Notes: generated by a model not told the origin, from the sequence alone. DNA of 64,000 bases from Streptomyces sp. MJM8645 (GCF_001625365.1 NZ_LJJF01000001.1:6993501-7057500), one strand, 5' to 3'; positions 33,055 through 41,666 are shown, counted from the first letter of the stretch. Program-made: numbers and translations.

Positions 33055-33303
33055 GATCCTCTGTTCTCTCACTCGGCTGACGCGGCGTCGGCCACGTCCT
33101 CGAAGATCCACTATCACCGGCGGGGCCGGTGGCTGGCAAAGTGAACCGGATCGGCCGCACCATCCGTTTCCCGACCCGGGGTCAAGGTTTTACCTGCTGT
33201 CGTCTACCCGCGTCGACCGATCCACCCGATGCTGTTCGGGCGCCTCGCGCGTGCTCCCGCACCTTCGCCCAGGCCTTCCCCCTCACCGATCGTGGAGTTC
33301 CGC

Positions 33304-34293
33304 ATGCCCCTGGCCACCTCCGCGCGCCGGGCCGGCGCGCTGCTGCTCGCCGCCGCCGGCCTGATACCGCTGTCCGGCACCGCCCAGGCCGCCACCGCCG
33401 CCACGTACACGCCGATCGTGTTCCCGGACCAGGACCACGGCGTCGTCTACGACCTCATCAACTCGGCCACCCGCTCCGTCGACGTGACCATGTACGAGCT
33501 GCGCGACACCACCGCCGTCAACGCCCTGATCGGCCGCCGGCGGGCCGGCCTCACCGTCCGGGTGATCCTCGACGGCCGGCACACCTCGGTCAACGGCGCC
33601 GCCTACTCGGCCCTGCGGGCCGCCGGCGTCGGGGTGACGTACTCCTCCTCCGCGTTCGTCTACACCCACCAGAAGACCGTCACCGTGGACGGCGCCAAGT
33701 CCCTGATCCTGACCGGGAACCTGGACTCCACCTACTACTCCAGCAGCCGCGACTACGGCGTCGTCGACACCGACGCCAACGACGTCGCCGCGATCGAGCA
33801 GGTCTTCGCCGCCGACTACGCCCAGACCTCGATCACCCCCTCCGACGGCGACAACCTGGTCTGGTCGCCCACCGACTCGCAGGCCCGCCTGCTGGACCTG
33901 ATCAACGGCGCGCAGCACACGCTGGACCTGGAGCAGCTGGAGTTCGGCGACCAGGCCCTGGTGGACGCGGTCGCCGCGGCCGCCGGCCGGGGCGTCACCG
34001 TGCGGGTGGTGGGCATGAACCCCTCGTCCTACAGCAGCTACTTCGACCAGGTGGTCACGGCCGGCGGCCAGGTGGTCACCTACTCCTCGACCACGGGCCT
34101 GTACATCCACGCCAAGGCGATCGTCGCCGACTACGGCACGCCCTCGGCCAAGGTGTTCGCCGGTTCGGAGAACTTCTCCGACAACTCGCTGAACAACAAC
34201 CGCGAGCTGGGCCTGATCACCACCGACTCCGGCGTGCTGACCACCGTCGAGTCCACCGCCGCCCGCGACTTCGCCAACGGCACGCCGTACTAG
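33304..34293 (+). CDS. Secreted phospholipase D-like protein (two HKD motifs)
   Basis: 329 residues with a signal peptide (ARRAGALLLAAAGLIPLSG, then TAQAA). The first HKD motif is HQKTVTVDG followed by LTGNLDS; the second is HAKAIVADYG followed by FAGSENFSDNSL. Both keep the H-x-K-x4-D pattern of the superfamily, which acts through a phosphohistidine. The length is shorter than classical Streptomyces PLD (about 500) and close to Nuc/cardiolipin-synthase-like members, so a phosphodiesterase or nuclease specificity is also possible. The ATG at 33304 is chosen for the signal peptide and a GGAG upstream. Confidence 0.87.
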   Translation: MPLATSARRAGALLLAAAGLIPLSGTAQAATAATYTPIVFPDQDHGVVYDLINSATRSVDVTMYELRDTTAVNALIGRRRAGLTVRVILDGRHTSVNGAAYSALRAAGVGVTYSSSAFVYTHQKTVTVDGAKSLILTGNLDSTYYSSSRDYGVVDTDANDVAAIEQVFAADYAQTSITPSDGDNLVWSPTDSQARLLDLINGAQHTLDLEQLEFGDQALVDAVAAAAGRGVTVRVVGMNPSSYSSYFDQVVTAGGQVVTYSSTTGLYIHAKAIVADYGTPSAKVFAGSENFSDNSLNNNRELGLITTDSGVLTTVESTAARDFANGTPY

Positions 34294-34371
34294 ACGCCGT
34301 ACCGGACCGGTTCGTCGCGCAGCCCTGATCGAGCGTCCGCGCCAGGGCCGCTCCCTACCCGAGGAATTGTC

Positions 34372-35256
34372 ATGACTTCGTCCACCAAGCACGGCTCCCG
34401 CCGCACCGCCACCGCCCTCGGCTCGGTGGCCGCGCTGGTCGCGGCCTCCGCCGGCCTCTGGGCCGCCACCGCCTCCACCGCGCAGGCCGCCGCGCTGCCC
34501 GCGCCCGACCACATCGTCGTCGTGGTGATGGAGAACCACGCCTACAACCAGGTCGTCGGCAGCAGCAGCGCCCCCTACCTCAACTCCCTGGCCACCGGCG
34601 GCGCCAACCTCACCCAGTCGTTCGGCATCACCCACCCCAGCCAGCCGAACTACTACGCCCTGTTCTCCGGCTCCACCCAGGGCGTCACCGACGACAGCTG
34701 CGTCTCCGTCGGCGCCCTCCAGGGCCCCAACCTGGCCTCCGAGGTCACCGCCGCCGGCAGGACCTGGGCCAGCTACAACGAGACCCTGCCCGCCCAGGGC
34801 AGCACCACGTGCAGCAGCGGCAAGTACGCGCAGAAGCACAACCCCTGGTTCGGCTTCGGCAACGTGCCGCTGAACTCGGCCAGGACCTTCGCCCAGTTCC
34901 CGACCGACTACACCACCCTGCCGAACGTCTCCTTCGTCGTACCGAACCTCTGCAGCGACATGCACGACTGCTCGGTCGGCACCGGCGACACCTGGATCAA
35001 GAACAACCTCGGCGCCTACGCCACCTGGGCCAAGAGCCACAACAGCCTGCTCGTGGTCACCTTCGACGAGGACAACCGGCTCGCGGGCAACCGCATCCCG
35101 ACCGTCTTCTACGGCGCCCACGTCACCCCCGGCAGCACCTCCGCCGCCACCTACAACCACTACAACGTGCTGCGCACCCTGGAGGACCTCGCCGGCGCCA
35201 CCACCCACGCGGGCAACGCGGCCAACGCCGCTGACATCACCGGCATCTGGAACTGA
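34372..35256 (+). CDS. Secreted phosphoesterase, alkaline phosphatase / phospholipase C superfamily
   Basis: 294 residues with a Sec-type signal (VAALVAASAGLWAATASTAQA). Family signatures are HIVVVVMENHAYNQV (metal-binding Glu-Asn), THPSQPNYYALFSGS (nucleophile region) and VVTFDEDNRLAGN (metal-binding Asp). This matches bacterial acid phosphatases and PI-3-phosphatases of the PF04185 group. GAGGAATTGTC precedes the ATG. It follows the phospholipase-D-like gene by 78 bases and probably shares its transcript, suggesting joint work on phospholipid head groups or phosphate release. Confidence 0.87.
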   Translation: MTSSTKHGSRRTATALGSVAALVAASAGLWAATASTAQAAALPAPDHIVVVVMENHAYNQVVGSSSAPYLNSLATGGANLTQSFGITHPSQPNYYALFSGSTQGVTDDSCVSVGALQGPNLASEVTAAGRTWASYNETLPAQGSTTCSSGKYAQKHNPWFGFGNVPLNSARTFAQFPTDYTTLPNVSFVVPNLCSDMHDCSVGTGDTWIKNNLGAYATWAKSHNSLLVVTFDEDNRLAGNRIPTVFYGAHVTPGSTSAATYNHYNVLRTLEDLAGATTHAGNAANAADITGIWN

Positions 35257-35300
35257 GGCCCGCCGCCCGGCCCTCCACCAGGAACCGCCCCCGGACCACC

Positions 35301-35331
35301 GGCCGCCCCGCGCCCGCCGCGCGGGGCGGCC
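35301..35331 (+). terminator. GC-rich hairpin after the phosphoesterase gene
   Basis: ggccgccccgcgc (35301-35313) pairs perfectly with gcgcggggcggcc (35319-35331) in the 123-base gap before the next gene. Confidence 0.7.
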
Positions 35332-35379
35332 GCCGCGTCGGAGGTCGACAGCGGCGCGGGGGGCGGCAAGGATGGGGGC

Positions 35380-35970
35380 GTGCGATTCGATGCCGTGCCG
35401 ATGCCGGAGCGGGTGGGGGAACGGCCCCGGGACGTCCGGGGCTATCCGGTGCCGGCGATCACGCCCTGGCGTGGCGGCGAGCCGCAGTTCGCGTTGACCG
35501 ACCACGAGCGCAGCGCGAACTGCGCGCTGGAGCGCCTCTGTTCGGTGTGCGGGGGATTCATGGCCCAGGGCCCGGTGTGGCGCGTGGTCGGGGCGGCGGA
35601 GAGCGCGGCGATCGGGGCCGCGCTCGCGGAGGGGCGACCGTACCGCAACCTCGCGCCGACCATGGAGGGGCCCGGCCACCGGGCCTGCATGCTCTACGCG
35701 GCGATGGTGTGCCCGTACCTGGCCCGGCCGAACGCCCGGCGCCGGGCTGCGGCGCACGGCGGCGTGGACGGGCTGACGGCGGCCGCCGTGCGCGGGGCGG
35801 TGCGGGGCGGCGCGGGGGCGGTGGTCGGGTTCGGCGACTACGAGTTCGCCGTCACCGAGAGCCGGGTGCTGTTCCGTTTCCTGGATCCGGTCGAGTTCCT
35901 GCCGCACGAGTCCGCCGACGAGCAGCTGCCCGCGCTCCGGGCCGAGTTGGCCTCGCGCGGCGGACTTTAG
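35380..35970 (+). CDS. Hypothetical cytosolic protein with Cys pairs
   Basis: 196 residues from a GTG. No signal peptide. It contains CALERLCSVCGGFM, later GHRACMLYAAMVCPYLARPN, giving a CxxC pair plus two further cysteines and a His, which could bind zinc. The middle is Ala/Gly-rich; the C-terminus (FAVTESRVLFRFLDPVEFLP) looks like beta strands. This type of protein recurs as an unannotated gene in streptomycetes; I do not recognise a function. Confidence 0.7.
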   Translation: MRFDAVPMPERVGERPRDVRGYPVPAITPWRGGEPQFALTDHERSANCALERLCSVCGGFMAQGPVWRVVGAAESAAIGAALAEGRPYRNLAPTMEGPGHRACMLYAAMVCPYLARPNARRRAAAHGGVDGLTAAAVRGAVRGGAGAVVGFGDYEFAVTESRVLFRFLDPVEFLPHESADEQLPALRAELASRGGL

Positions 35971-36104
35971 CGGAGGATTTGCACTGTTCCCCCCGTACCG
36001 GGCACGAACCAGTGGCAGACTGAGGCGGACATGACCAGTCCTGGATCGGGGGCGGCCGTCCATCAGTGACGGCATCAGGGCACCGACATCGAGGAGCACG
36101 TTTC

Positions 36105-37094
36105 TTGACCACTCACCTCAGGCACGGCACCGGCGCGCGGAAGGTGCTGGCGCTGCTGGCGGCACTGTGCGGGATCGTCGGCCTCACCGCGCTCGGTACG
36201 ACCCCTGCGGCGGCGGCCGATTCGCGACACGCGATCTACGCCATCGCGCACCGGGTCGACACCCTGGACGGCGTGGACGCCGCGCTCGGCCACGGCGCCA
36301 ACGCCATCGAGATCGACGTCTGCGCCTGGTGGAACCCGAACGAATGGCGCGCCTACCACGACTGTTCCTCGGCCGGTGAGAACCGCCTGGGCCCCAGCTT
36401 CGACAGCATGATCGACCGCATCCTCTCCAACGCCAACGCCGGACGCCGGCTGTCGCTGGTCTGGCTGGACATCAAGGACCCGAACTACTGCGGGGAACAG
36501 CCCAACCGCACGTGCAGCGTCGCCGGACTGCGCGACAAGGCGCAGCGGTTGACGGCCGCCGGGATCCAGGTGCTCTACGGCTTCTTCGAATACCACGGCG
36601 GCAACACCCCGGATGTCGGCGGCAGGGGCTGGCAGAGCCTGGAAGGCAAGCTCGGCCCGCTGGAGGGCATCACGTCCACCGGCACCCGTGACCAGGTCCA
36701 GGGCGCCTTCAACCGGTCCGGTTCCGGATTCCCGGCCGGTCACCGGGCGATGGACTACGGCGACACCGACATCACCAAGGGCTTCGGCAACTGCACGGAG
36801 GCCACCTACAACACGTGCGCGGAGCTGAAGAAGGGCGCCGGGGACCGCGCCGCCGGGCGGCTCGCGGCCACGCTGTCCTGGACGGCCACCTACAACGACC
36901 CGTGGTACGTCGACAAGCTGCTCGGCGACGCGGGTGTGGACGGCATCATCGCGGGCTACGGCGCCTTCACCGGCGTGCGCGAGTACGACAACAGCTGGCA
37001 GTGCGCCAACGCCATCAACCTCGTCCGTGACTGGGTGAACCGCCACAGCGGCACCCACCGCATGGCCAACAGCGGCGACCGCCTGTTCCGCTAG
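36105..37094 (+). CDS. Secreted sphingomyelinase D / phospholipase D-like enzyme (GDPD-like TIM barrel)
   Basis: 329 residues from a TTG at 36105, chosen because GAGGAG lies nine bases upstream; the in-frame GTG at 36066 has no ribosome site. A signal peptide ends near PAAAA. The mature start IYAIAHRVDTLDGVDAAL carries the first catalytic His. GANAIEIDVCAWW gives the metal-binding Glu and Asp, and WRAYHDCSS the second His. Near the C-terminus LSWTATYNDPWYVD resembles the conserved tail motif (ATxxDNPW) of spider and corynebacterial sphingomyelinases D. These enzymes release the choline head group and form cyclic phosphates. The natural substrate in this organism is unknown. Confidence 0.85.
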   Translation: MTTHLRHGTGARKVLALLAALCGIVGLTALGTTPAAAADSRHAIYAIAHRVDTLDGVDAALGHGANAIEIDVCAWWNPNEWRAYHDCSSAGENRLGPSFDSMIDRILSNANAGRRLSLVWLDIKDPNYCGEQPNRTCSVAGLRDKAQRLTAAGIQVLYGFFEYHGGNTPDVGGRGWQSLEGKLGPLEGITSTGTRDQVQGAFNRSGSGFPAGHRAMDYGDTDITKGFGNCTEATYNTCAELKKGAGDRAAGRLAATLSWTATYNDPWYVDKLLGDAGVDGIIAGYGAFTGVREYDNSWQCANAINLVRDWVNRHSGTHRMANSGDRLFR

Positions 37095-37131
37095 GCCTGT
37101 TCCGCTGGCCTTGTCCGTCCGAAGGGCACCC

Positions 37132-37179
37132 GCCGTCCCGCCCGCCAGCTGCCTGTGCGGCCGGCGGGCGGGACGGCGC
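37132..37179 (+). terminator. Strong hairpin after the sphingomyelinase D-like gene
   Basis: cgccgtcccgcccgcc (37132-37147) pairs perfectly with ggcgggcgggacggcg (37164-37179). A second palindrome, gggctgctcga with tcgagcagccc (37203-37228), follows closely. Confidence 0.8.
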
Positions 37180-37378
37180 GACGGGAGGCGACTTCTGGAG
37201 CCGGGCTGCTCGAGCTGTCGAGCAGCCCGTCCGGCTGTCCCGCGTCCAGGACCTCTGGCGCGCCCCACCCGGCGCGGAAGAGTGGAGTGCGGCGCGATGG
37301 GCGTGCGGATGAGGCGCCGTGGCAACGGATGTGACCGCTCGGCCCCCATCCGAGGGGCCGCTCGACGAGAGGACATCC

Positions 37379-37705
37379 ATGCGCCCCGGACGACTCGCCG
37401 GCGCAGGCCTGGCGGCGGTGGCACTGACAGCCACCCTCGCCGGTCCCGCCCAGGCCGACAACCTGCCCGAGACCGTGTCCGCCACCGGCTCCCCGAGCGG
37501 CGTCACCGCCATCTGCCCCGAGGGCCTGCACCCGGACAACGACTGGATCATCACCAACGGCGACGGCACCCGGCTCGGCGCGAACCAGCGGTGGCAGTGG
37601 AGGGACAGTGACGGAGGCAGGGGCATCATCGTCTGGATCGCCCCCTACCTCGACTCGCCGCCCCCGCCCCCCAGCATCAGGCTGACGATCTCCTGCATCT
37701 CCTGA
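37379..37705 (+). CDS. Small secreted protein (108 aa)
   Basis: The ATG at 37379 is preceded by GAGAGGA. A signal peptide (LAGAGLAAVALTATLAGPAQA) is followed by an 80-residue mature part with two cysteines (TAICPEG and SCIS at the end), a WQWRD strand and a Pro-rich loop near the C-terminus. No family was recognised; it looks like the small secreted beta-rich proteins common in streptomycetes. It stands alone between two strong hairpins. Confidence 0.7.
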   Translation: MRPGRLAGAGLAAVALTATLAGPAQADNLPETVSATGSPSGVTAICPEGLHPDNDWIITNGDGTRLGANQRWQWRDSDGGRGIIVWIAPYLDSPPPPPSIRLTISCIS

Positions 37706-37711
37706 GCGCCC

Positions 37712-37755
37712 GACGGCGGAGGGGGCGCGGCAGCTGGCGCGCCCCCTCCGCCGTC
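37712..37755. terminator. Bidirectional hairpin between convergent genes
   Basis: gacggcggagggggcgc (37712-37728) pairs perfectly with gcgccccctccgccgtc (37739-37755), between the small secreted protein and the convergent lipoprotein gene. Confidence 0.8.
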
Positions 37756-37780
37756 AGCTGCTCACGTTGTTCCGGGGGCC

Positions 37781-38869
37781 TCACGGCCGGTAGGCGGGGA
37801 GGCCCTTGACGGTGGAGACCGGGGCCGGGGCGGCGGAGCCGTCGGCGGGGAGGGTGCTGACGCCGTCGGGGGTGCGGGCCGCGATGGTCCTGCCGTCGGG
37901 GGACCACGCGGGTTCGGTGTAGTCGGTGGCGGCGGCGGGGGTGAGGTCCCGCTCGTCCTTCTGGTCGATCCGGCTGGAGCGGGTGAACAGGTGGTCGTGC
38001 CCGTCGACGGAGCGGACGAACACGACGTGCTCGCCGTCGGGGGAGAGGGCCGGCTGGGAGCCCTGGCCCAGGTCGCGGGTGGCGGGGCGGATGTAGTCGT
38101 CGTAGAGGTAGACCTCGCCGGCGGGGGTGTTGGCGTAGACGATCTCGCCGTGCCGGCCACCGGCGTCGGCCCAGGTGTTGCCGGTCTGCGGCGGCTGCGG
38201 CATGTTCGCGTTGCCGTCCAGGGAGGTGTGCGGGGTGAGCACCTCGGGGGTGCCGCCGACGGCCTTGGTGGGGATCTTCTCCAGGCGCAGGACGCCGCCC
38301 TTGGCGGCGGCGAAGACGATGGTGTCGAAGCGTTCGGCGGATTCGGGGAGGTCGCTGGGGCCTTGCGCGGCGTGCTGCCAGGTCGGGTGGGACCAGGTCT
38401 CGCCGCCGGGGGCCGTGGCGAGGGTGACCTTCGCGCCGCCGTCGGGGTCGGCGACGACGAGGTCGCCGTTGCCGTTGATGAAGGCCGCCCGCTTGCCGTC
38501 GGGGGACCAGGCGAGGTCGCGGACGACGGTGCCGAAGTCGACGGTGGTGCCGTTCATCGCGACGGCCCGGGTGCCGGTGCTGACGGTCAGGTGGTTGGCG
38601 GCGCTGGTGCCGTTGACCTCCTTGGTGCCCGGCGCGGGGGTGCTCGGCACGGGGGTGCCCGGTGCGGGGTTGCTCGGTGCGGGGGTGCTCGGGTGGGCGG
38701 AGCCGCCCGGGGCCGGGGCCCCCGGAGCGGTGGCGCCGGGCGCCGCGCTGCCGGGGGCGGCGGTGTCCGATCCGGCGTTGTCGGGGCCGCAGGCGGAGAG
38801 GAGGACGGCGCCGACGGTGGTCATCACGGCGAGCGCGGCGGTGGTGCCGAATCTGTTGCGCACGGGCAT
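37781..38869 (-). CDS. Lipoprotein with beta-propeller (PD40/TolB-like) repeats
   Basis: 362 residues. Signal peptide with lipobox LLSAC, then a Gly/Ala/Pro/Ser-rich spacer of about 50 residues. The body has repeats of the form DLAWSPDGKRAAFIN, PALSPDGEHVVFVR and PAWSPDGRTIAAR, diagnostic of PD40/WD40-like propellers. It is anchored outside the membrane and probably mediates protein or ligand binding. The ATG at 38869 is used because it starts the signal peptide and has GGGGGAC upstream. No obvious partner gene is adjacent. Confidence 0.82.
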   Translation of the reverse strand: MPVRNRFGTTAALAVMTTVGAVLLSACGPDNAGSDTAAPGSAAPGATAPGAPAPGGSAHPSTPAPSNPAPGTPVPSTPAPGTKEVNGTSAANHLTVSTGTRAVAMNGTTVDFGTVVRDLAWSPDGKRAAFINGNGDLVVADPDGGAKVTLATAPGGETWSHPTWQHAAQGPSDLPESAERFDTIVFAAAKGGVLRLEKIPTKAVGGTPEVLTPHTSLDGNANMPQPPQTGNTWADAGGRHGEIVYANTPAGEVYLYDDYIRPATRDLGQGSQPALSPDGEHVVFVRSVDGHDHLFTRSSRIDQKDERDLTPAAATDYTEPAWSPDGRTIAARTPDGVSTLPADGSAAPAPVSTVKGLPAYRP

Positions 38870-39015
38870 TTCCAGGTCCCCCCTCGGGTGCGGTTCGCGT
38901 TCGAGGAGCAGCATCCCAGGGGGAGTTCAGCGGCCGGTGCGAGCCGTGTCACGGTCGTGGAACAACGGCCGCCCCGGCCTGCCGTGCCGTGCCGGGACCG
39001 GATTCTGGCGCCGGG

Positions 39016-39486
39016 TCAGAGCCCGAGGGCGGTGAGGCCGGGGTGGTCGTCGGGGCGCCGGCCGAGCGGCCAGTGGAAGAGGCGTTCGGCGGCAGCGATC
39101 GGCAGGTCGTTGATGGCGGCGTGGCGGTGCGCCATCAGGCCGTCGCGGTCGAACTCCCAGTTCTCGTTGCCGTAGGAGCGGTACCACTGGCCGGAGTCGT
39201 CGTGCCACTCGTAGGCGAAGCGGACGGCGATGCGGTCGCCGTCGTGCGCCCACAGTTCCTTGACGAGGCGGTAGTCGAGTTCGCGGTGCCACTTGCGGGT
39301 GAGGAAGTCGGCGATCCGCTCGCGTCCGGTGAAGAACTCGGTGCGGTTGCGCCACCGGCTATCGGGTGTGTAGGCGAGGGCGACGCGGTGGGGGTCGCGG
39401 GTGTTCCAGGCGTCTTCGGCGGCGCGGACCTTCCGTCGGGCGGTCTCCGGGGTGAACGGGGGCAGGGGAGGGCGCTGTTCGGTCAC
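39016..39486 (-). CDS. NTF2-like protein, DUF1348 family
   Basis: 156 residues from a GTG with GAGGAG upstream. Typical DUF1348 phrases are present: ARRKVRAAEDAWNTRDP, SRWRNRTEFFTGRERI, ELWAHDGDRIAVRFAYEWHD, and YRSYGNENWEFDRDGLM. The fold is a cone-shaped SnoaL/NTF2 barrel that often binds small molecules; the activity is not known. It is divergent from a TetR gene and shares its operator region, so it is probably the main target of that repressor. Confidence 0.85.
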   Translation of the reverse strand: MTEQRPPLPPFTPETARRKVRAAEDAWNTRDPHRVALAYTPDSRWRNRTEFFTGRERIADFLTRKWHRELDYRLVKELWAHDGDRIAVRFAYEWHDDSGQWYRSYGNENWEFDRDGLMAHRHAAINDLPIAAAERLFHWPLGRRPDDHPGLTALGL

Positions 39487-39518
39487 GGGGTCTCCTCGGG
39501 CATGGCGGAGCCGACGGT

Positions 39519-39569
39519 GAGAACGGTCGTTCTCGCTGTAGCGGCTACCCTAGGAGAACCATCGTTCTC
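39519..39569. promoter_or_regulatory. Twin TetR-type operators in the divergent promoter
   Basis: gagaacggtcgttctc (39519-39534) and gagaaccatcgttctc (39554-39569) are two 16-base palindromes with identical gagaac/gttctc arms, 35 bases apart. They lie in the 101-base gap between the TetR gene and the DUF1348 gene, as expected for repression of both. Confidence 0.85.
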
Positions 39570-39587
39570 ACGCAAAGGGCGCGGCAG

Positions 39588-40157
39588 ATGGACCAGCACG
39601 ACCCGCGGGGCCTGATCCTCGACGCGGCCGAGGAGCTGTTCTACGGTCAGGGCATTCAGGCGGTCGGCATGGACGCCGTCCGGGCGGCCTCCGGCCTGAC
39701 GATGCGCCGGCTCTACCAGCAGTTCCCGTCCAAGGACGACCTGGTCGAGGCGTACCTGCGACGCCGGGACGGGCGCTGGCGGGCGAACCTCGCCGCCTAC
39801 GTGGCCGGCGCCGCCACGCTGCCGCGCGACCAACTGCTCGCCGTCTTCGACTGGCTCGGCCGCTGGTTCGCCGAACCCGACTTCCGGGGCTGCGCGTTCG
39901 TCAACTCCTTCGGCGAGCTGGGCGCCGTCTCACCGGCGGTCACGGCGACCGCCCGGCAGCACAAGGAGGAGTTCAACGCCTACCTCGCCTGCCTGGCCGA
40001 GGCCGCCGGCGCCCCGCCCGCCACCGCAGCCCAGCTGGCGCTGCTCGCCGAGGGGGCGATGACCACCGCCGCCGTGCACGGCGACCCGAGCGCCGCCGCC
40101 GACGCCAAGGCGGCCGCCCGCGTGCTGCTCGACGCCGCCCTGTCCGCCCGCGCCTGA
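39588..40157 (+). CDS. TetR/AcrR-family transcriptional repressor
   Basis: 189 residues. N-terminal HTH: RGLILDAAEELFYGQGIQAV, then DAVRAASGLTMRRLYQQFPS and KDDLVEAYLRRRDGRW. The C-terminal ligand-binding part is Ala/Leu helical with a Cys (RGCAFVNSFGEL), as in the AcrR subgroup. aaaggg precedes the ATG. Two matching palindromes in its promoter suggest autoregulation. Its stop is only 15 bases from the convergent ROK gene. Confidence 0.9.
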   Translation: MDQHDPRGLILDAAEELFYGQGIQAVGMDAVRAASGLTMRRLYQQFPSKDDLVEAYLRRRDGRWRANLAAYVAGAATLPRDQLLAVFDWLGRWFAEPDFRGCAFVNSFGELGAVSPAVTATARQHKEEFNAYLACLAEAAGAPPATAAQLALLAEGAMTTAAVHGDPSAAADAKAAARVLLDAALSARA

Positions 40158-40172
40158 CGGACCGCGGGGCCG

Positions 40173-41444
40173 TCAGCCCGGGACGGGGGCCGTGCGCCGC
40201 TCGAAGACCTCGGGGCGGGCCGCCTCCAGGGCGGTGGCGACGGCGCCCAGCAGGACGGCGTCCTGGCCGAGGCGGCTCGGCTCCAGTCGGGGCCGCAGCG
40301 GGGAGCGCTCGTACAGCGCCTGCTCCAGCGGGCGCAGCAGCAGGTCGGCGCTGCGCCCGATGCCGCCGCCGAGGACGACCACGTCCGGGTCGAGCAGCGC
40401 GGCGACGACGGCGAGGACGTAGCCCAGGCGGTCCACCTCCTGCCGGACGGCCTCGACCGCGGCGGGCTCGCCGAGCCGGGCCCGGGTGAACACCTTCTCG
40501 GCGGTGAGCGGCCGCCGCATCCCGAGGTCGAGGGCGGTGCGCACCACGGCGTCGGCGGAGACGGTCTCCTCCAGGGTGGTGCCGGTGCCGGTGCCGGTGG
40601 TCGCAGTGGCAGTGGCGGAGGCGCAGCCCGGCAGTCGCAGCAGCCCGAGTTCCCCGGCCGCGCCGTGCGCCCCCGTCAGCAGTTCGCCGTCCTTGACCAC
40701 GCCCAGGCCGAGTCCGGTGCCGACCAGCAGGTAGACGAAGAGCCGGCTGCCCGCGCCCGCGCCGTAGGTGTACTCGCCGACGGCGGCGAGGTTGGCGTCG
40801 TTGGCGACGGTGACGGTGGTGCCCAGGCCGTCGGCTATTCGGTCGAACAGGCCGGGGCGGCCCCAGCCGGGCAGGCTGGCGGCGAGCCTGACGCTGCGTC
40901 TGCGCTCGTCCCAGACCCCGGGCGTGCCGGCCACGGTGTGGGCGACGGCGGTGCCGGGCAGGCCCGCCTCGGCGAGGGTCTCGCGGGCGGCCGCGACGAC
41001 GGCGTCGGCGACGGCGTCGGCCGAGCGGCCGCGGTTGGGCAGGTCGCGGCGGGCGACGACGCAGCCGGACAGGTCGGCGACGGCGACCCGCAGCCGGGCC
41101 CGGCCGATGTCGAGCCCGAGGACGTGCCCGGCGGCCGGGTCGGTCTCGTACAGGACGGCGGTGCGGCCGCGCTCGGGGGCGAACCTGCCGGCCTCGCGGG
41201 CGAGTCCGGCGAGTTCGAGGGTGGCCAGTGCGGTGGAGACGGTCGGCTTGGACAGCCCGGTGTCGCGGGCGAGTTGGGCCCGGGAGAGCGGGCCGTGGCA
41301 GCGCAGCCGCTCCAGCAGGAGCCACTCGTTGTTGCTCCGGAGCCGCTGCCGGTTCCACGGCTGTTGTCCAGGCCCTGACAGTGGAGCGAGGGTGACGGGC
41401 TGCGGCGCCCCGTCCGTGGCCGTAGTCCGTCCTGCTGTGCTCAT
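40173..41444 (-). CDS. ROK-family (NagC/XylR-like) transcriptional regulator
   Basis: 423 residues. The winged HTH lies at about 30-90 (SNNEWLLLERLRCHGPLSRA, LSKPTVSTALATLELAGLA). The ROK sugar-kinase fold follows, with LGLDIGRARLRVAVADL, VTVANDANLAAVGEY and LLVGTGLGLGVV. The zinc site usual for the family (GHxxxxxxGxxCxCGxxGC) is degenerate: only GC remains, followed by an Ala/Thr/Gly repeat. The start has no Shine-Dalgarno; tacgat seven bases upstream suggests a leaderless transcript. It lies next to the chitosanase gene. CsnR, the chitosanase repressor described in Streptomyces lividans, is also a ROK protein, so the same role is plausible here. Confidence 0.88.
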   Translation of the reverse strand: MSTAGRTTATDGAPQPVTLAPLSGPGQQPWNRQRLRSNNEWLLLERLRCHGPLSRAQLARDTGLSKPTVSTALATLELAGLAREAGRFAPERGRTAVLYETDPAAGHVLGLDIGRARLRVAVADLSGCVVARRDLPNRGRSADAVADAVVAAARETLAEAGLPGTAVAHTVAGTPGVWDERRRSVRLAASLPGWGRPGLFDRIADGLGTTVTVANDANLAAVGEYTYGAGAGSRLFVYLLVGTGLGLGVVKDGELLTGAHGAAGELGLLRLPGCASATATATTGTGTGTTLEETVSADAVVRTALDLGMRRPLTAEKVFTRARLGEPAAVEAVRQEVDRLGYVLAVVAALLDPDVVVLGGGIGRSADLLLRPLEQALYERSPLRPRLEPSRLGQDAVLLGAVATALEAARPEVFERRTAPVPG

Positions 41445-41518
41445 TCGGTCGATCGTAGGGCACCCGTCAGCCGACGAACGAGGACGGGCGGCGGGCGGAC
41501 AGGCGCAGCGGAAGCGCG

Positions 41519-41644
41519 GACCGCCGGTGGCGGCGGGGAGTCCCGGCTCCCTGCTGCCACCGGCGGTCGGATCGCCCGGCGCGGCCGCGCCCCGCCGGGG
41601 GCGGCCCTCGCAGGGCCGGGGTCCGGTCCCACACGCCGGACCCC
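41519..41644 (-). terminator. Two hairpins downstream of the chitosanase gene
   Basis: On the minus strand the first is formed by ggggtccgg (41618-41626) with ccggacccc (41636-41644). The second is gaccgccggtgg (41519-41530) with ccaccggcggtc (41557-41568). They separate the chitosanase from the ROK gene. Confidence 0.65.
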
Positions 41645-41666
41645 GGGCTCGACGGGTGCGGGTGGG

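Noticed and set aside
33283..36099. 938-codon minus-strand frame opposite the secreted phosphoesterase genes
   Set aside because: Gly/Val/Arg-rich antisense shadow with no domain; the plus-strand genes carry signal peptides and catalytic motifs.
39588..41444. TetR and ROK genes as one regulatory operon
   Set aside because: They are convergent with a 15-base gap, so they cannot share a transcript.
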